NCBI GenBank assembly: GCA_965153455.1
Contig: OZ234502.1
Location: forward strand, 14,973,495 to 15,037,494
Source of the DNA: Sphagnum compactum
Lineage: Eukaryota > Bryophyta > Sphagnopsida > Sphagnales
DNA: 64,000 nucleotides
Reading direction: 5' to 3'
Both the position numbers and the translations under genes were made by a program. Shown here in pieces: positions 37,630-48,122 of this stretch. Positions within the stretch are counted from its first letter, which is position 1; each line of letters begins with the position of its first letter. The notes beneath the pieces are model-generated. The model was not told where the DNA came from, did not search any database, and saw only the letters and a list, made by a program, of their open reading frames with translations.

Positions 37630-38005
37630 GGCCAGCTTCACACTATGAGTGAGGGCCAAAAAAAACTTGGGGACAACTTTGAGCATTTTTACGTTGCAAA
37701 TTACCCCAAGTTGTTAATAGATGTTAGAACATTGACATCAGGACATCAATAACTGCTGGAATATTGGCCCCAAGGGTTGCAAATTGCCCTCCCAAATTTG
37801 ATGGTATCGATTTTTGGGGCGCTGGGGCCAAAACAAGGTCATAATGTTCAGAATTTATTAGTAACTTCGGGCAGATTGAAAGGATTTTTCTATGGCAGCC
37901 TTGACTCTTAGTGTAAAGCCCTTGGGGCTGATTTCAACTTTTGCACCAATAGCAGTGCTGGATTTGGATTGAACATTGGCCCTGACTCCAAGTGTAAAGT
38001 GGGCC
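37630..38005 (+). mobile_element. Tourist-like (PIF/Harbinger) MITE, copy 1
   Basis: Ends begin GGCC and are imperfect 28 bp inverted repeats (CACTATGAGTGAGGGCC against CACTTGGAGTCAGGGCC). Flanked by TAA on both sides (37627-37629 and 38006-38008). Block E reads CATTAAATATGGG without interruption at about 51238-51250, an empty site. 376 bp, non-coding. A second copy lies inverted at 52014-52391. Confidence 0.85.
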
Positions 38006-38027
38006 TAAATATGGGTATAAAACGCAG

Positions 38028-38224
38028 CCACGGCGAATTGACCACACACTGGGATCCTGGTAATAACCCAAAACCCGTTTAGATTGTGAAAAAAATTCTA
38101 AATGTTTATACATATCACCTCCATGGACTAGATCTGGGTCCCTAAGTCCAAATCTATAATTTAAGATTTGGGGTTTTTACCATGATCCCAATGTGGGGGT
38201 CAAATCGCCCTGGATTCGCCCTGG
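38028..38224. mobile_element. foldback MITE, ACCATGGTAAAAACCC family, copy 3
   Basis: Inverted ends CACTGGGATCCTGGTAA and TTACCATGATCCCAATG with outer GGCGAATTGACC and GGTCAAATCGCC. Core GGGTCCCTAAGTCCAA. Possible 9 bp duplication TATAAAACG/TATAGAACG just outside. Confidence 0.7.
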
Positions 38225-39594
38225 TTATAGAACGTGGAACCTCATCATTAAATGCACGAGGTTTGAAAATATTTATACCTGCAGTACACACAACAATAGC
38301 AGTTATTGGTCAGTTGAAGCCAATCATGGCCTCAACATAAAAACAAGAGTCAGATTTGGTCAAATTTTGTGCAACTCTGATTTTCCATCCCCACCCTAGT
38401 GTATTTTTTTCCATGTTTTTAAAAATCTCACCCTCTTTATGACCAAATAGGGGTGCTGGTGCTGTGTTTGCCTTACTTTGCGGATATCTCGAATGTCCTT
38501 CACCTGATTAGTACCCGTTATTTGTTAGAAGGCATGAAATGCCACCCACACTGGCCTTCCTGGCCCCAAAAGTCAGTACACACCATATTTTCATTTAGAC
38601 CCTCCCTAAATTGACATGGACTTCCCTAATTAGCGAGCCATTTGGAACCTATGACCACATCCTACATTGTTCAATTTTTTCTTGAGAAATGTTTATGTTA
38701 TTTGTTGCTACATCAATTTAAATTACTGGAAAAAACCATTCTTGGCTTATCAGAAGCTTAGATTTTAACTAGTCTAGTTTTAGATCTTCCAAAGACTTAA
38801 GATACAGGTCATTCTATACCAGGGAATTTATGGAACAAAGGCCCAAATTCACTGATGACTATTGTCTCTTGTTGTCTCTTCTTGAATTGTCAGGCCATAA
38901 ATAGTAACACTTCCTTCAATTCAGTGAGTTCTTCATTTGATTTTGCTGAAAAAATTTCCAAATCTGGAGATTTAAATGTTTGTCTTCCAGTAAGTAGCCA
39001 AAAACATAGAAGGATCCTTTTATTAAAAATTACTTTTATATCTGGTGTACAGCCAAATTTTTTTCTGGATGATCGCCACTTTGGCTACAACAAAAAACTG
39101 AGAAATGAAACTGGGGCTTTGACGTAGGCGCAGCAGAATCAAGTAACCAGCACATTTATGGCACGTGAGCATTCACATCAAATGTGCACAAAACCTTCAC
39201 AAGTTGTACATGGCTCATCTCATGGAGGAGTAAGGATCATGCAGAGCTTGATTAATTGACAAACGCTACATTGGTCAAGATGTCCACCTGATGATTAGTT
39301 ACCTCCAATATTCTGTCAGACCTGCCTGAGTCTTTAGCAAAAGAGGATGGAAAATTTATGATTGTCCCAAATGATCATCCCACCCTCAATTCCTGTCTTT
39401 CATGCAGTTACTTTACCTCTATGTTTTGGGTCTATTTTTCTGCTTACAATGGCTCCTTTCATCCAAGTTGATCTTCATCCTCGAGCTTCATTCATTGGAT
39501 TAATGTTCCTTCTAGAACCTCACGAATTCAGGTTTTTTTCTCAAATTCCTTAAGTACATCCATTGGTCAGCATCCCCAGCATTAATTAGCATTA

Positions 39595-39664
39595 CTGTTT
39601 ACTGTTTACAATTTTACGTCCGTTTGGGACCAGAGAATCCATTAGGGTTTAGGGTTTAGGGTTT
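39595..39664 (+). mobile_element. 70 bp insert ending in TTTAGGG repeats, 17 bp target duplication
   Basis: AGCATTAATTAGCATTA occurs at 39578-39594 and again at 39665-39681, exactly flanking the insert. The paralogous site in block E (53290-53306) has a single copy and no insert. The insert ends with about three TTTAGGG units. Confidence 0.85.
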
Positions 39665-39899
39665 AGCATTAATTAGCATTAAATGGTGACTGCCATGGGT
39701 GGACTGGAGCATTTTTACAAAAGTGCCGTTACAAGTGGTGATAGAGGAAGTGCCTAGGTCTAGATGTGCTAATCTAATTATTCTTATTTTTAAAAATGGT
39801 GAAAAGTCCCTAATGATCACAAATTTTTGGGGTGTTTTTTTCAATTGCTGAAAATAGCAAGAGGACCAAACCCAAAATCTTGATGGTACCACTGAAACA

Positions 39900-40610
39900 T
39901 TTCAAGGTAATTTAACCGAAATATTGGAGCTAGTGCAATGCCCTCAACAAGTGAACAATATTCTTCACCAGGAGGACCATGTTTCGGATGTACAAGACCA
40001 TGTTCTGATTGAAAAACACCAAGTTTCGGACTTTGTGGACCATGTTTAAAAGGTTAAACAACAACGTTCGCAAGAGGATTGTTTTTTAAAGGAAAAGATC
40101 ATGTTTTAGAAATAAAAACAAAAGATTTGGATGGGAAATTGAAACATGATACAACTCATGTTTCGAAGATTCAATCAGGAAGATGAATCAAAGGCAAAAG
40201 AAAAACATGATATAGACCATGTTTTAGAGGTGTGCCAAAAACATCCGCATGAGAATTTGAATCTTGCCTTACAATTGAAACATCTTTTTTCGCAAACGCA
40301 CCATGTTTTCAAGGTCAATGTACCTCATTAACAATACAATATAATGTGGAATTTTTGAACTTGCAAAAATCCATTAATGTTTTGGAGATGAAGATGGATT
40401 TTTTAGACCCCAAGCTTTGCTAGAACAAAGTTTTTTGTTTGGAGGTGATAGATTTGCATATAGAACTTTTGGTTGTATAACCCACCGGAGGTTGTTTACA
40501 AGATGCAAAGGTTTTTGTTCAATCGATGTATGTTTTGAGAGATGTCGAAAAGGTTGTGAATGTGGTGACATCTTTAGCAAGTTGTTGATCTTCTTAGTGT
40601 GAGCCTTTTA
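39900..40610 (+). pseudogene. possible decayed + strand coding sequence
   Basis: Coding-like runs on the + strand include the segment around 40146-40331 (EDESKAKEKHDIDHVLEVCQ) and 40380-40600 in another frame (QDAKVFVQSMYVLRDVEKVV). Several stops and frame changes interrupt them. Charged, helix-prone composition; no recognisable domain and no second copy in the window. Confidence 0.25.
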
Positions 40611-41590
40611 ATTTCTACGTTAATACACATGTATAACAATGTTTCTTGGGTTAGGTTTCTTGCATCAAATCTCATGAACATTATAATGTATCTTTTTTCA
40701 AAATGTGTTTTTTTATGAAAGTAAGTTTCTACTACTATTTTTATTTACTTTTGGAACTAGGATGTTTCCAAGTTTTATTATTGTTATTTAATGTACAATT
40801 CATAATATGTCATGTTTTTTATGTTCTTAATGTTTTCTAATGTAATGTTGAAGTCCTTGTGGATGATGGGAACACTTCCACGATAAGAATTTATATATAT
40901 TTTTCAATATTTGTTATGTTTCAGGTAGATCCTAACAAAAACATATGTAGGAGGGTACAAAAGAACCACCTTCCATTGTGCACATGTTTCATATATTTGC
41001 TTGTTGGACATGTTTCAATTCCTTTGTTGGACATGTTGCACCATTGTACATATTGTTACATTATAACTACCCTGAAATTGAGAAAGTAGAAAAAGGACAA
41101 TCGAAACTTGAACACAAAATTCAAGGAATCAAGTTCTAGGATAATACCCAAAACCTTTCGTGAGGAATTCTTGCACACCTTCAACATACATATATGCACT
41201 CACAAAACCCGCTTGAAAGTGAAACTACTATGTAGTTGTAATCTAACAAGTATGGTGGTTCAAGGTAATGCAATGAAGCTCACTAAAAATCTAAGGTGTT
41301 GTGTCCACTTGGAAAATACAAAGACATTGTGGGAGAATTGTAACTCACCATGATGGAATATGAAGGGCATTATGTTGATGTTCATTCAATGTCACGCTTG
41401 ATGGTTGAACCCTTTTTGTTCCATTCGTCATAACATCTACATACAACCTCCTAATCTAACATGCATTGGATTTTTGAAAAGGCTAATCTAAAAAGAGCCA
41501 TGTTACAAAATCTTATAAGTTTTTTTTAATTTTTATCAAGAGTTAAGACTTGGGACTAAACATCACTTGCTTAGATTGAGGAAAAAACAA
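40611..41590. other. spacer, no supported feature
   Basis: No gene or bounded repeat visible; short frames of 60-80 codons have no support. Confidence 0.4.
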
Positions 41591-41596
41591 ATTCAA

Positions 41597-41985
41597 CCCC
41601 TTCTACTTCCGGCAAGTGTAGGTCCCTTACAGCAAACCAGATGATGCTCAAATTTGGAAAGAATCTTTTACACCTCCTAAACAAGAACTGTTTTAAATTT
41701 GACACAAATCCAACGGTGGATTTGGGAGGAAAAACTATTTGAAATAAAACTTCAGAGGCTTTGTCATGGAAATCCTTCCATGAACTCCACTACAAACACC
41801 CTCTACTTCTGGCAAGTGTAGCTCCCTCACAGCAAACTCGATGATGCTAAAATTTGGAGAGAACCTTCGACGCCTTTTAAACAAAAATTGTTTTAAGTTT
41901 GGCACAAATCGAACGATGGATTTGGGAGGAACAACTATTTGAAACAAAACTCCAGAGGCTTTGTAATGGAAATCCTTCCATGCTT
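41597..41985 (+). repeat. tandem direct duplication, 200 bp period
   Basis: CTACTTCCGGCAAGTGTAG at 41603 recurs as CTACTTCTGGCAAGTGTAG at 41803, and AATCCTTCCATG at 41771 recurs at 41971, an exact 200 bp offset with modest divergence. Confidence 0.9.
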
Positions 41986-42857
41986 ATTTCTTGCACACAT
42001 CTTTTTCATGAACAACACCCTTCCACACATAAAAACTAATTTTTTTCTCACACATTCATTCTCTTCCCTTCTCATTTCCTCAATCCAAAATATTCTTCTC
42101 TCCCTTGGTAAGCCTCCATGATCTTCCTTGAGTTTGTTCCCCTTGACCAATGGAAGCTTCAAAATCCTTCCCTCTAATCAATGGCCTCCTCATCCTTTAG
42201 GAACCAATGAAAATTGAGAATAATTTGCCTTCCAATTGATTATAGGTTGGGAATTCTTGAGCCCAATGAGATACAAAAAATATTCTATCCTTCAATCAAA
42301 TAGGATGACAATCCTCATGACTAATGAGATTGGAGGACTCATCCTTCCCCTTATCTTGGATATCTTGATGAGGTTCTTGAGCTTGATCTTTATCCTTTCT
42401 GTCCGTTGACCCTCACATCCTACTTCTTCATCCTAATTATTTCAAGTAACTAACTACTAGGACAATTTATCAGTAGTAACAAATAAACATCCTTGAGTCC
42501 TTACTTGACTAAATTAATTCAATGGTTGAAGTAACATCCCCACGTACCATTTACTCTTTTGATATCCCGTACTTATTTTTTCTTCCATGCACTAATTAAC
42601 TATGTAGTACATAGTAAATTCAAATTAAAGTTTGCATCACAAAAACCCCCACATATTCCTAAATCCATCGTCGAAATCAAGGTTCGATGAATCCATTAGA
42701 TCTAGGATGTTCGAATTTTTATGAGGTTCCGCCGTCAGTCCCACACCTTACGCCTACCCTAATTTGTTAAGTAAAAAGGCCTCAACCCCTTCTGAACGTA
42801 AATACCACATTATTTTTGCTACCCTTTGTTTTTGTTGATTTAGTTGATAATTTAGTC
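41986..42857. other. spacer upstream of the 42858 reading frame
   Basis: No gene. Pyrimidine-rich runs at 42040-42120. No TATA box clearly tied to the downstream frame. Confidence 0.35.
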
Positions 42858-43301
42858 ATGGCGGATGATGTCGTTACGCCTTCGAATCCTCCAATTGCAC
42901 CAGTAGACAAGGAAGAGCTTGAAGAAGCACCGTTTGACGGAACACCGCTTAATGAAGTAGCGCTTATGGTGAATGTCTCTCAACGATCGCGCAAAGAAGA
43001 ACCATCCAGAAGAGTGGTGCGCACTCGAGTCGATCGTTCGGCATGGGATTGTCGGTTATCTCCTAACCCACATGCCTTAGCAATTTATTTAAAGTTCATT
43101 CCTGCTTGAAGAACCGCGCCAGAAAGGTTTGAAGAGTGTCAATGTGAAAACGACGATGTTCGTCTTCATTGTCAAACTGGAGTTCCCGGTGATGGCCATT
43201 ACTGTTGGCTACGAAGCCCAATTAACCCTCTTTCCATGGAGCATCGAGCCGAATACCTAGCTCGCATCATCCGTCGCATTCTGGAGTTTTTGCAATTGTG
43301 A
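42858..43301 (+). pseudogene. unknown small protein family, better-preserved copy 2 (one in-frame TGA)
   Basis: An ATG at 42858 opens a frame of 147 codons ending at TGA 43299-43301, broken by one in-frame TGA at 43107-43109 (codon 84). The protein starts MADDVVTPSNPPIAPVDKEE and has an acidic N-terminus, a basic middle (SRRVVRTRVDRS), an SPNPHAL block, then C-x-C, LHC and GHYCWL, and ends LARIIRRILEFLQL. Spaced Cys/His residues suggest metal binding, but no known finger matches. The diverged copy at 12822-13237 has TTT, not a stop, at the position of the internal TGA, so the TGA is probably a mutation. A catalogued family match is beyond what I can see; I give no function. Confidence 0.5.
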
Positions 43302-44529
43302 TCTATTCCCTTAAAGTTTTTTACTAAGTTGTAATTCACTTGAGGCCATTCAGGTGGAAATGTTAATACTTAAGTTTGATTTTGATTCTATCTAAGCGTC
43401 TGATAGAAGTGAAAACTAAATAAAGATGTATTAGGACTGCATCGTAGAAATCTTTCCAGTACATCATTCGTGCCTGAAGATTATTCAACAGGCTAACTTA
43501 ATATTGTCATGGCGAAATGCTATTGTTAGTTATGGGCTTGTATTCCCAATATATTAATAAATCACATCTAATTCTACATCCGCTTCCCTTTCTCTACAAC
43601 ATAAAAGGATAATGCACTTAAAAAGGTTTACTAGGTCCTAAAACTAACTAAGCCTTGCATCAACTTAAATAAAAAAATCTTTTACGCCGAAATATCCAAA
43701 GGCTAATCCAACTCTTAATAATTATTACTTGGAGGTTTATCAAGATTCAAATCATTAATACTAAGGAAAATTATAGAACTAAGGCTTAACAATTTGTGGT
43801 ATTATAATCCATGGCTCACACCTTTCATTTAGAACATGATTCCAAGATACCATATGAAATCAATAATTGGCGAAACATACTAAAATTAGATCACACCACT
43901 TAACTTGTGAACTTTTCAAATACATGTATGGAAAAACACGTTTTCAAAAACTTCATGAAACTAGTTTTAATTTCAAGAACCTAATTCCCAAAACATGAAA
44001 AGTTCCAATTATAAGTATATGTTTGGCCACATTCAATATTTTGGAACACTAAGTAGATAATTGGCACTTGTAAAGCAGTTTGAGATAAAATGTTAGTTTC
44101 TATGTTTCTTGGATGATTTTAGTCAATTTCTTTCAATATTGCATCTCCATTTATTTTTTTGGTGTGTCTACATGTGTTTTTTTGGGCTATTTATACCTTT
44201 CTTTCCTCATCACTAATTGAAGGATTCAACATCAAAGACTCAAACCAATTTTGGAATTGATCGATATTGGAGTGCACTATATGGGTATGTAGGCCAATTT
44301 CCCTCCAATATCAATGTACCCTAGTGGGGACTATTAATATGTTTTGCTACTTTTTACTTAAAGTTTGAATTTTTGACAAAAGTTGTATGGTTCATGAGGC
44401 ATAAAACATGCACAAGGAGACTTCACCGAGACATTGTCAATTGGCTTCGAAACATGGTACACATGTGGAAACATCCAAGATGCAAAAACATTTGGATGGA
44501 ATGGAAATGGAAAGATGGAATCACACCTA
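43302..44529. other. AT-rich spacer
   Basis: No gene or bounded element recognised. Confidence 0.45.
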
Positions 44530-45460
44530 GGAAGAGCAAGGTGCCCTAGGGGAGCATTGTGATGTTATCAAACTCGATACTTGAAGCTGGAGCCTTTGAA
44601 TCAAAGTACATTGTTGTTAGAACATGGATGCAAAAGTTGAATTATATTTTGTAACATGCATAACCCATTCAAAAATTGGAACATAGGAAGGATGCTTGAA
44701 ACCTGATGGTCATCTATTCCAAAGTGTCCCACTTTGAGCACTTGGATGTTTGAAGGTAACATTTAGGTAGGCCCCAAACATTACCTAGAAACATCCAAGT
44801 GCCCTAGGGGTAGCACTGTGAAGTCATTATACTAGATACTTGAAATTAGGCCTTTGAAATAAGGTACATTATTTAGGAACATGACAGATGCATATAGTGG
44901 ACATGACATACATAACATGTTGAACCCAACATAAACATGCAAAACATGCAACATAAACACACAAAATTTGAAACTTGAACCATATTTTGAACATTATTTA
45001 GTTACATGGAAGTGCCCAAGGGGGAATATTGTAATGTCAACATTTATTAGATCCTTGAAGTTGGAGACTTCAAAACTAAACACATTATTTAGGAACATGA
45101 TAGATGCATAAATGGACTTGACATGTATAACATGTTGAACCCAACGTAAACATGCAAAACATGCAATGGAAACACATGAAGCCTAAAACTTGAACCATAT
45201 TTTGAACATTACCTAAGTACACGGAAGTGCCCTAGGGGGGGTATTGTAATGTCATAATTTACTAAATACTTGAAGCTGGAGACTTTGAAACTAAGCATAT
45301 TATTCAGGAACGTGATGGATGCATAACTTTATTTGACATCCATAACATGTTGAAGGCAACATAAACATGCATTGTTGACATGAACACACAAAGTTTAAAA
45401 CATGAACCATAATTGACAAAGTTTTCCATTTAAAACATGTTGATGTTTGAATGAAACCTA
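44530..45460 (+). repeat. ~215 bp tandem array, 4 recognisable units
   Basis: AAGTGCCCTAGGGG-like starts lie at about 44539 (diverged), 44797, 45010 and 45225. Each is followed by TGAAGTCAT/TACTTGAAG, ACATTATTTAGGAACATG, CATAACATGTTGAACCCAAC and AAACATGCAAAACATGCAA segments. Spacing of the last three starts is 213 and 215 bp. A weaker unit may continue to about 45720. Confidence 0.8.
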
Positions 45461-46764
45461 CCGGTATCCCCTAAATGTAACCTTCATACATCCACCTTCC
45501 CTTGGGGTGACCTCTGTGATATTTGAAGCACGAAACTTTAGAAATTCCAACATAGAAACAAAGGATTTTGTGAACTTGCCACCATCTTTGCCAAGTTTTC
45601 CAATTATAGTGGATGTTTAAAGGTAATGAATAGGTGAGCCTAGATCATCACTAACCAACATCCAAGTTCTATAGTAGGGGCACTACACTATTTTGTTTGC
45701 CATTTTTAATACTTGTACCTTGAGCCTTTGATACAATTCACATTGTTTTTAAAACATGAAAAGCCCAACATATACATATCTAGATGGGGAGATAAAAGAC
45801 TCGGGAATTGTATGTGGTGAGTGATGCAACAATCTCCTACAGAGAAATAACAATGAAGAATTGTAAAACTTTTGGATTGGGATTTTTTAGACTTGTGGAA
45901 GTTAATAAACCATGAACTATTGGAGAAGGTAGAGGGGGAGAGATCAAGTAGAACAATCGAACAAACCTATAAACACACATGTAGAAGGCTAGGGATGGAG
46001 GGAAACACATGCACAAAAAGGGAGATGAAAAGAAATTGTTGCTTTGCTATGCATATGGAACAAGCGCCAATCAAAATACCAAGAAACATTTGGAAGAAGT
46101 GAAGGAACATTTACAAATCTGAAAAATCCCACTATGCATTCTTTTTTTTCTTTGGAGAAATTGTAGACCACACAACATTCATGTCCAAACACCTCACAAA
46201 GCTCAAAAGAAAGGACCACAAATATTGCCAAAATGCCTTTAGAAACCGAACACCTTATTTAAATGCTTGAGGTGTTCCACAAACAATCAAAAGAGCATGA
46301 CAAATGATAACAATAAAAGGAAATGTTATTAACATGAAGAAGAGGCTCACCTTCATGGAAGGAAGTTCAATGGATTCACAAAAAGATTTAAATTTTAACA
46401 CGCATTGTAGAAACCTTAATGCCAGTATAACCAAATTCTAATCACTGCCAAAGTCATCGGAGGTCATGACTACAATAGACAAGGACGTGGGGAAAGTGCT
46501 AAAGCAAGATGCCATGGGACATAGGGGGGCTAGATAGTGTAGGATGGTGATGGGGGGGGCATGGATGGGGGGAATGCATGGGGGGTATAGATAACATGGG
46601 TGCCCACCCGCCCCCCCCCAAACATGGCAGCTGAAATTCGACATGTTCTGGAGGAGGTAGGTTTTAAACATTGCCTACCTGTGCATGGAAATTTGTGCTA
46701 GGCTGCTTCAAAACCCACACAGCATTTACGACCTGTCGCTCAAATAATGTCAAGGTTAAAAACC
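45461..46764. other. spacer with G/C homopolymer runs
   Basis: No gene supported. GGTGATGGGGGGGGCATGG at 46547 and a CCGCCCCCCCCC run near 46610 are simple-sequence features. Confidence 0.4.
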
Positions 46765-47538
46765 ATGCCAATGGCCTTGTACATTGACTACCACTAGAGT
46801 ACCATTGCAAGTTCAACATTATGATGTTGAATAATTATTTTAATTTGAAGATTACCTGTCAAAATAAAAATCAGGAAATATTCTAAAATATTATTTTACT
46901 TTTCTTTGAAAAGTTTATTCTTTGAAAAAAATTATTTAAAAATTATTTCAATATTTCTGAAAATAATATGATTAATGTTGAAGTTGCCAAGGGTACCCAG
47001 TAAATTTCTAGGCCCAATAAGCAAGGTTCACAATGATCATGATCTTAATTTGCAAACCCAGACAATTAGAATCCACAAAACATATGAACAACCCTCCCAA
47101 TAAATAATTAACATTAGCAGTTTACTATTGTTGGTGATAGATGTGTGGGTGCACACACTGAGTTGGTTTCTATGTTCAAATTTAAACAATAACAGGCACT
47201 TGTTGCCAAGGATGGAACTAGATTGAATGTGTGACAAACTGGATTGAAAATGGGCTGATTAAGTATCCCCTAAACATCAGGCTTCTTTTGGACGTCAACT
47301 CACAGTACAATTCGTTTCATTGTAAAAATTTCAAAATTATGTTCTCATTGAGGCATCAAACAACACAATCATCAAAACTTGATTGATTACCCTTAATAAA
47401 TCATGCTTACTTACCTCATGCAAAATATAACAGCAACCTTTGTTCAAAATAGAGATACCCAAAAAGTGACTCTCTTTTGAACCCTTCGTTCATCCCCTAA
47501 ACCCTCTTTTAACCTCTAAACCCCCCTTTTTTCTTTTT

Positions 47539-47560
47539 TGTGTGTGTGTGTGTGTGTGTG
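47539..47560 (+). repeat. (TG)11 microsatellite
   Basis: Eleven perfect TG dinucleotides at the left end of the 3.7 kb insertion. Confidence 0.95.
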
Positions 47561-48000
47561 GGGCGGGGGTAGTATTTGCTTTTCTTTGTTCTTTTTTTTG
47601 GGTAGGGTGGGCATAGTCTCTACCTCCATATGTCCTTTTATTTTATTTTATTCACTCCATGTTTCTGGTGTCTCAGTCCCTTCTTTCCCCCTTCCCCCAT
47701 GTCGGCTTCGACCTTTGTTTTTTCTTCTCCTCCTTTTTCGATGTGGCCATTCCAACTAATTGTTAAGTTGGGCCCACTTTTTCCCTTAGCAATAAGAGTT
47801 GGGGCTAATGTGATGTCCCCTGTTCTAGGTGTGGTGCCTTTTTTTCATGGCGTAGCATGTCTTGTCATTAATGATACGAGTTGTTGGTAACCCGTGGCTA
47901 CGCCACTCCAGCCACCCCCAAGAAAAGGAGGGAGGACCCAAAAAAAAACGAAAAAAAAAAAAAACACCTCCCTTTACTCCCCCGTCCGGTCCTTTCCCGC

Positions 48001-48122
48001 CCGTCCCCCCCCCTGCTGGCCCCCCCCCCACCTGTGCTGCCCCCCCCCCCCTGCTGGCCCCCCCCCCTGCTGGCCCCCCCCTGCTGGCCCGCCCCACCCC
48101 TGCTGCCCCCCCCCTGCTGCCG
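48001..48122 (-). repeat. CCCCCCCTGCTGG minisatellite, G-quadruplex prone on minus strand
   Basis: About eight irregular units of C7-C12 followed by TGCTG. The minus strand therefore has many runs of at least four G separated by short loops. Proline-rich frames on the + strand are translations of this array. Confidence 0.85.

Larger units (their letters stand above)
36830..39890. repeat. spacer block D
   Basis: Collinear with block E (46765-53480, once its large insertion is removed) and, for 38800-39600, with block F near 55440-56270. It carries the MITEs and telomere insertion listed separately and a small internal direct repeat (GAGTACCATRGCAAGTTCAACATT at 36864 and 36903). No gene supported. 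Confidence 0.75.

Noticed and set aside
42858-43301. Programmed stop readthrough or selenocysteine at the in-frame TGA
   Set aside because: Land plants lack selenoprotein machinery as far as is known, and the paralogue has TTT there; a simple mutation is more likely.
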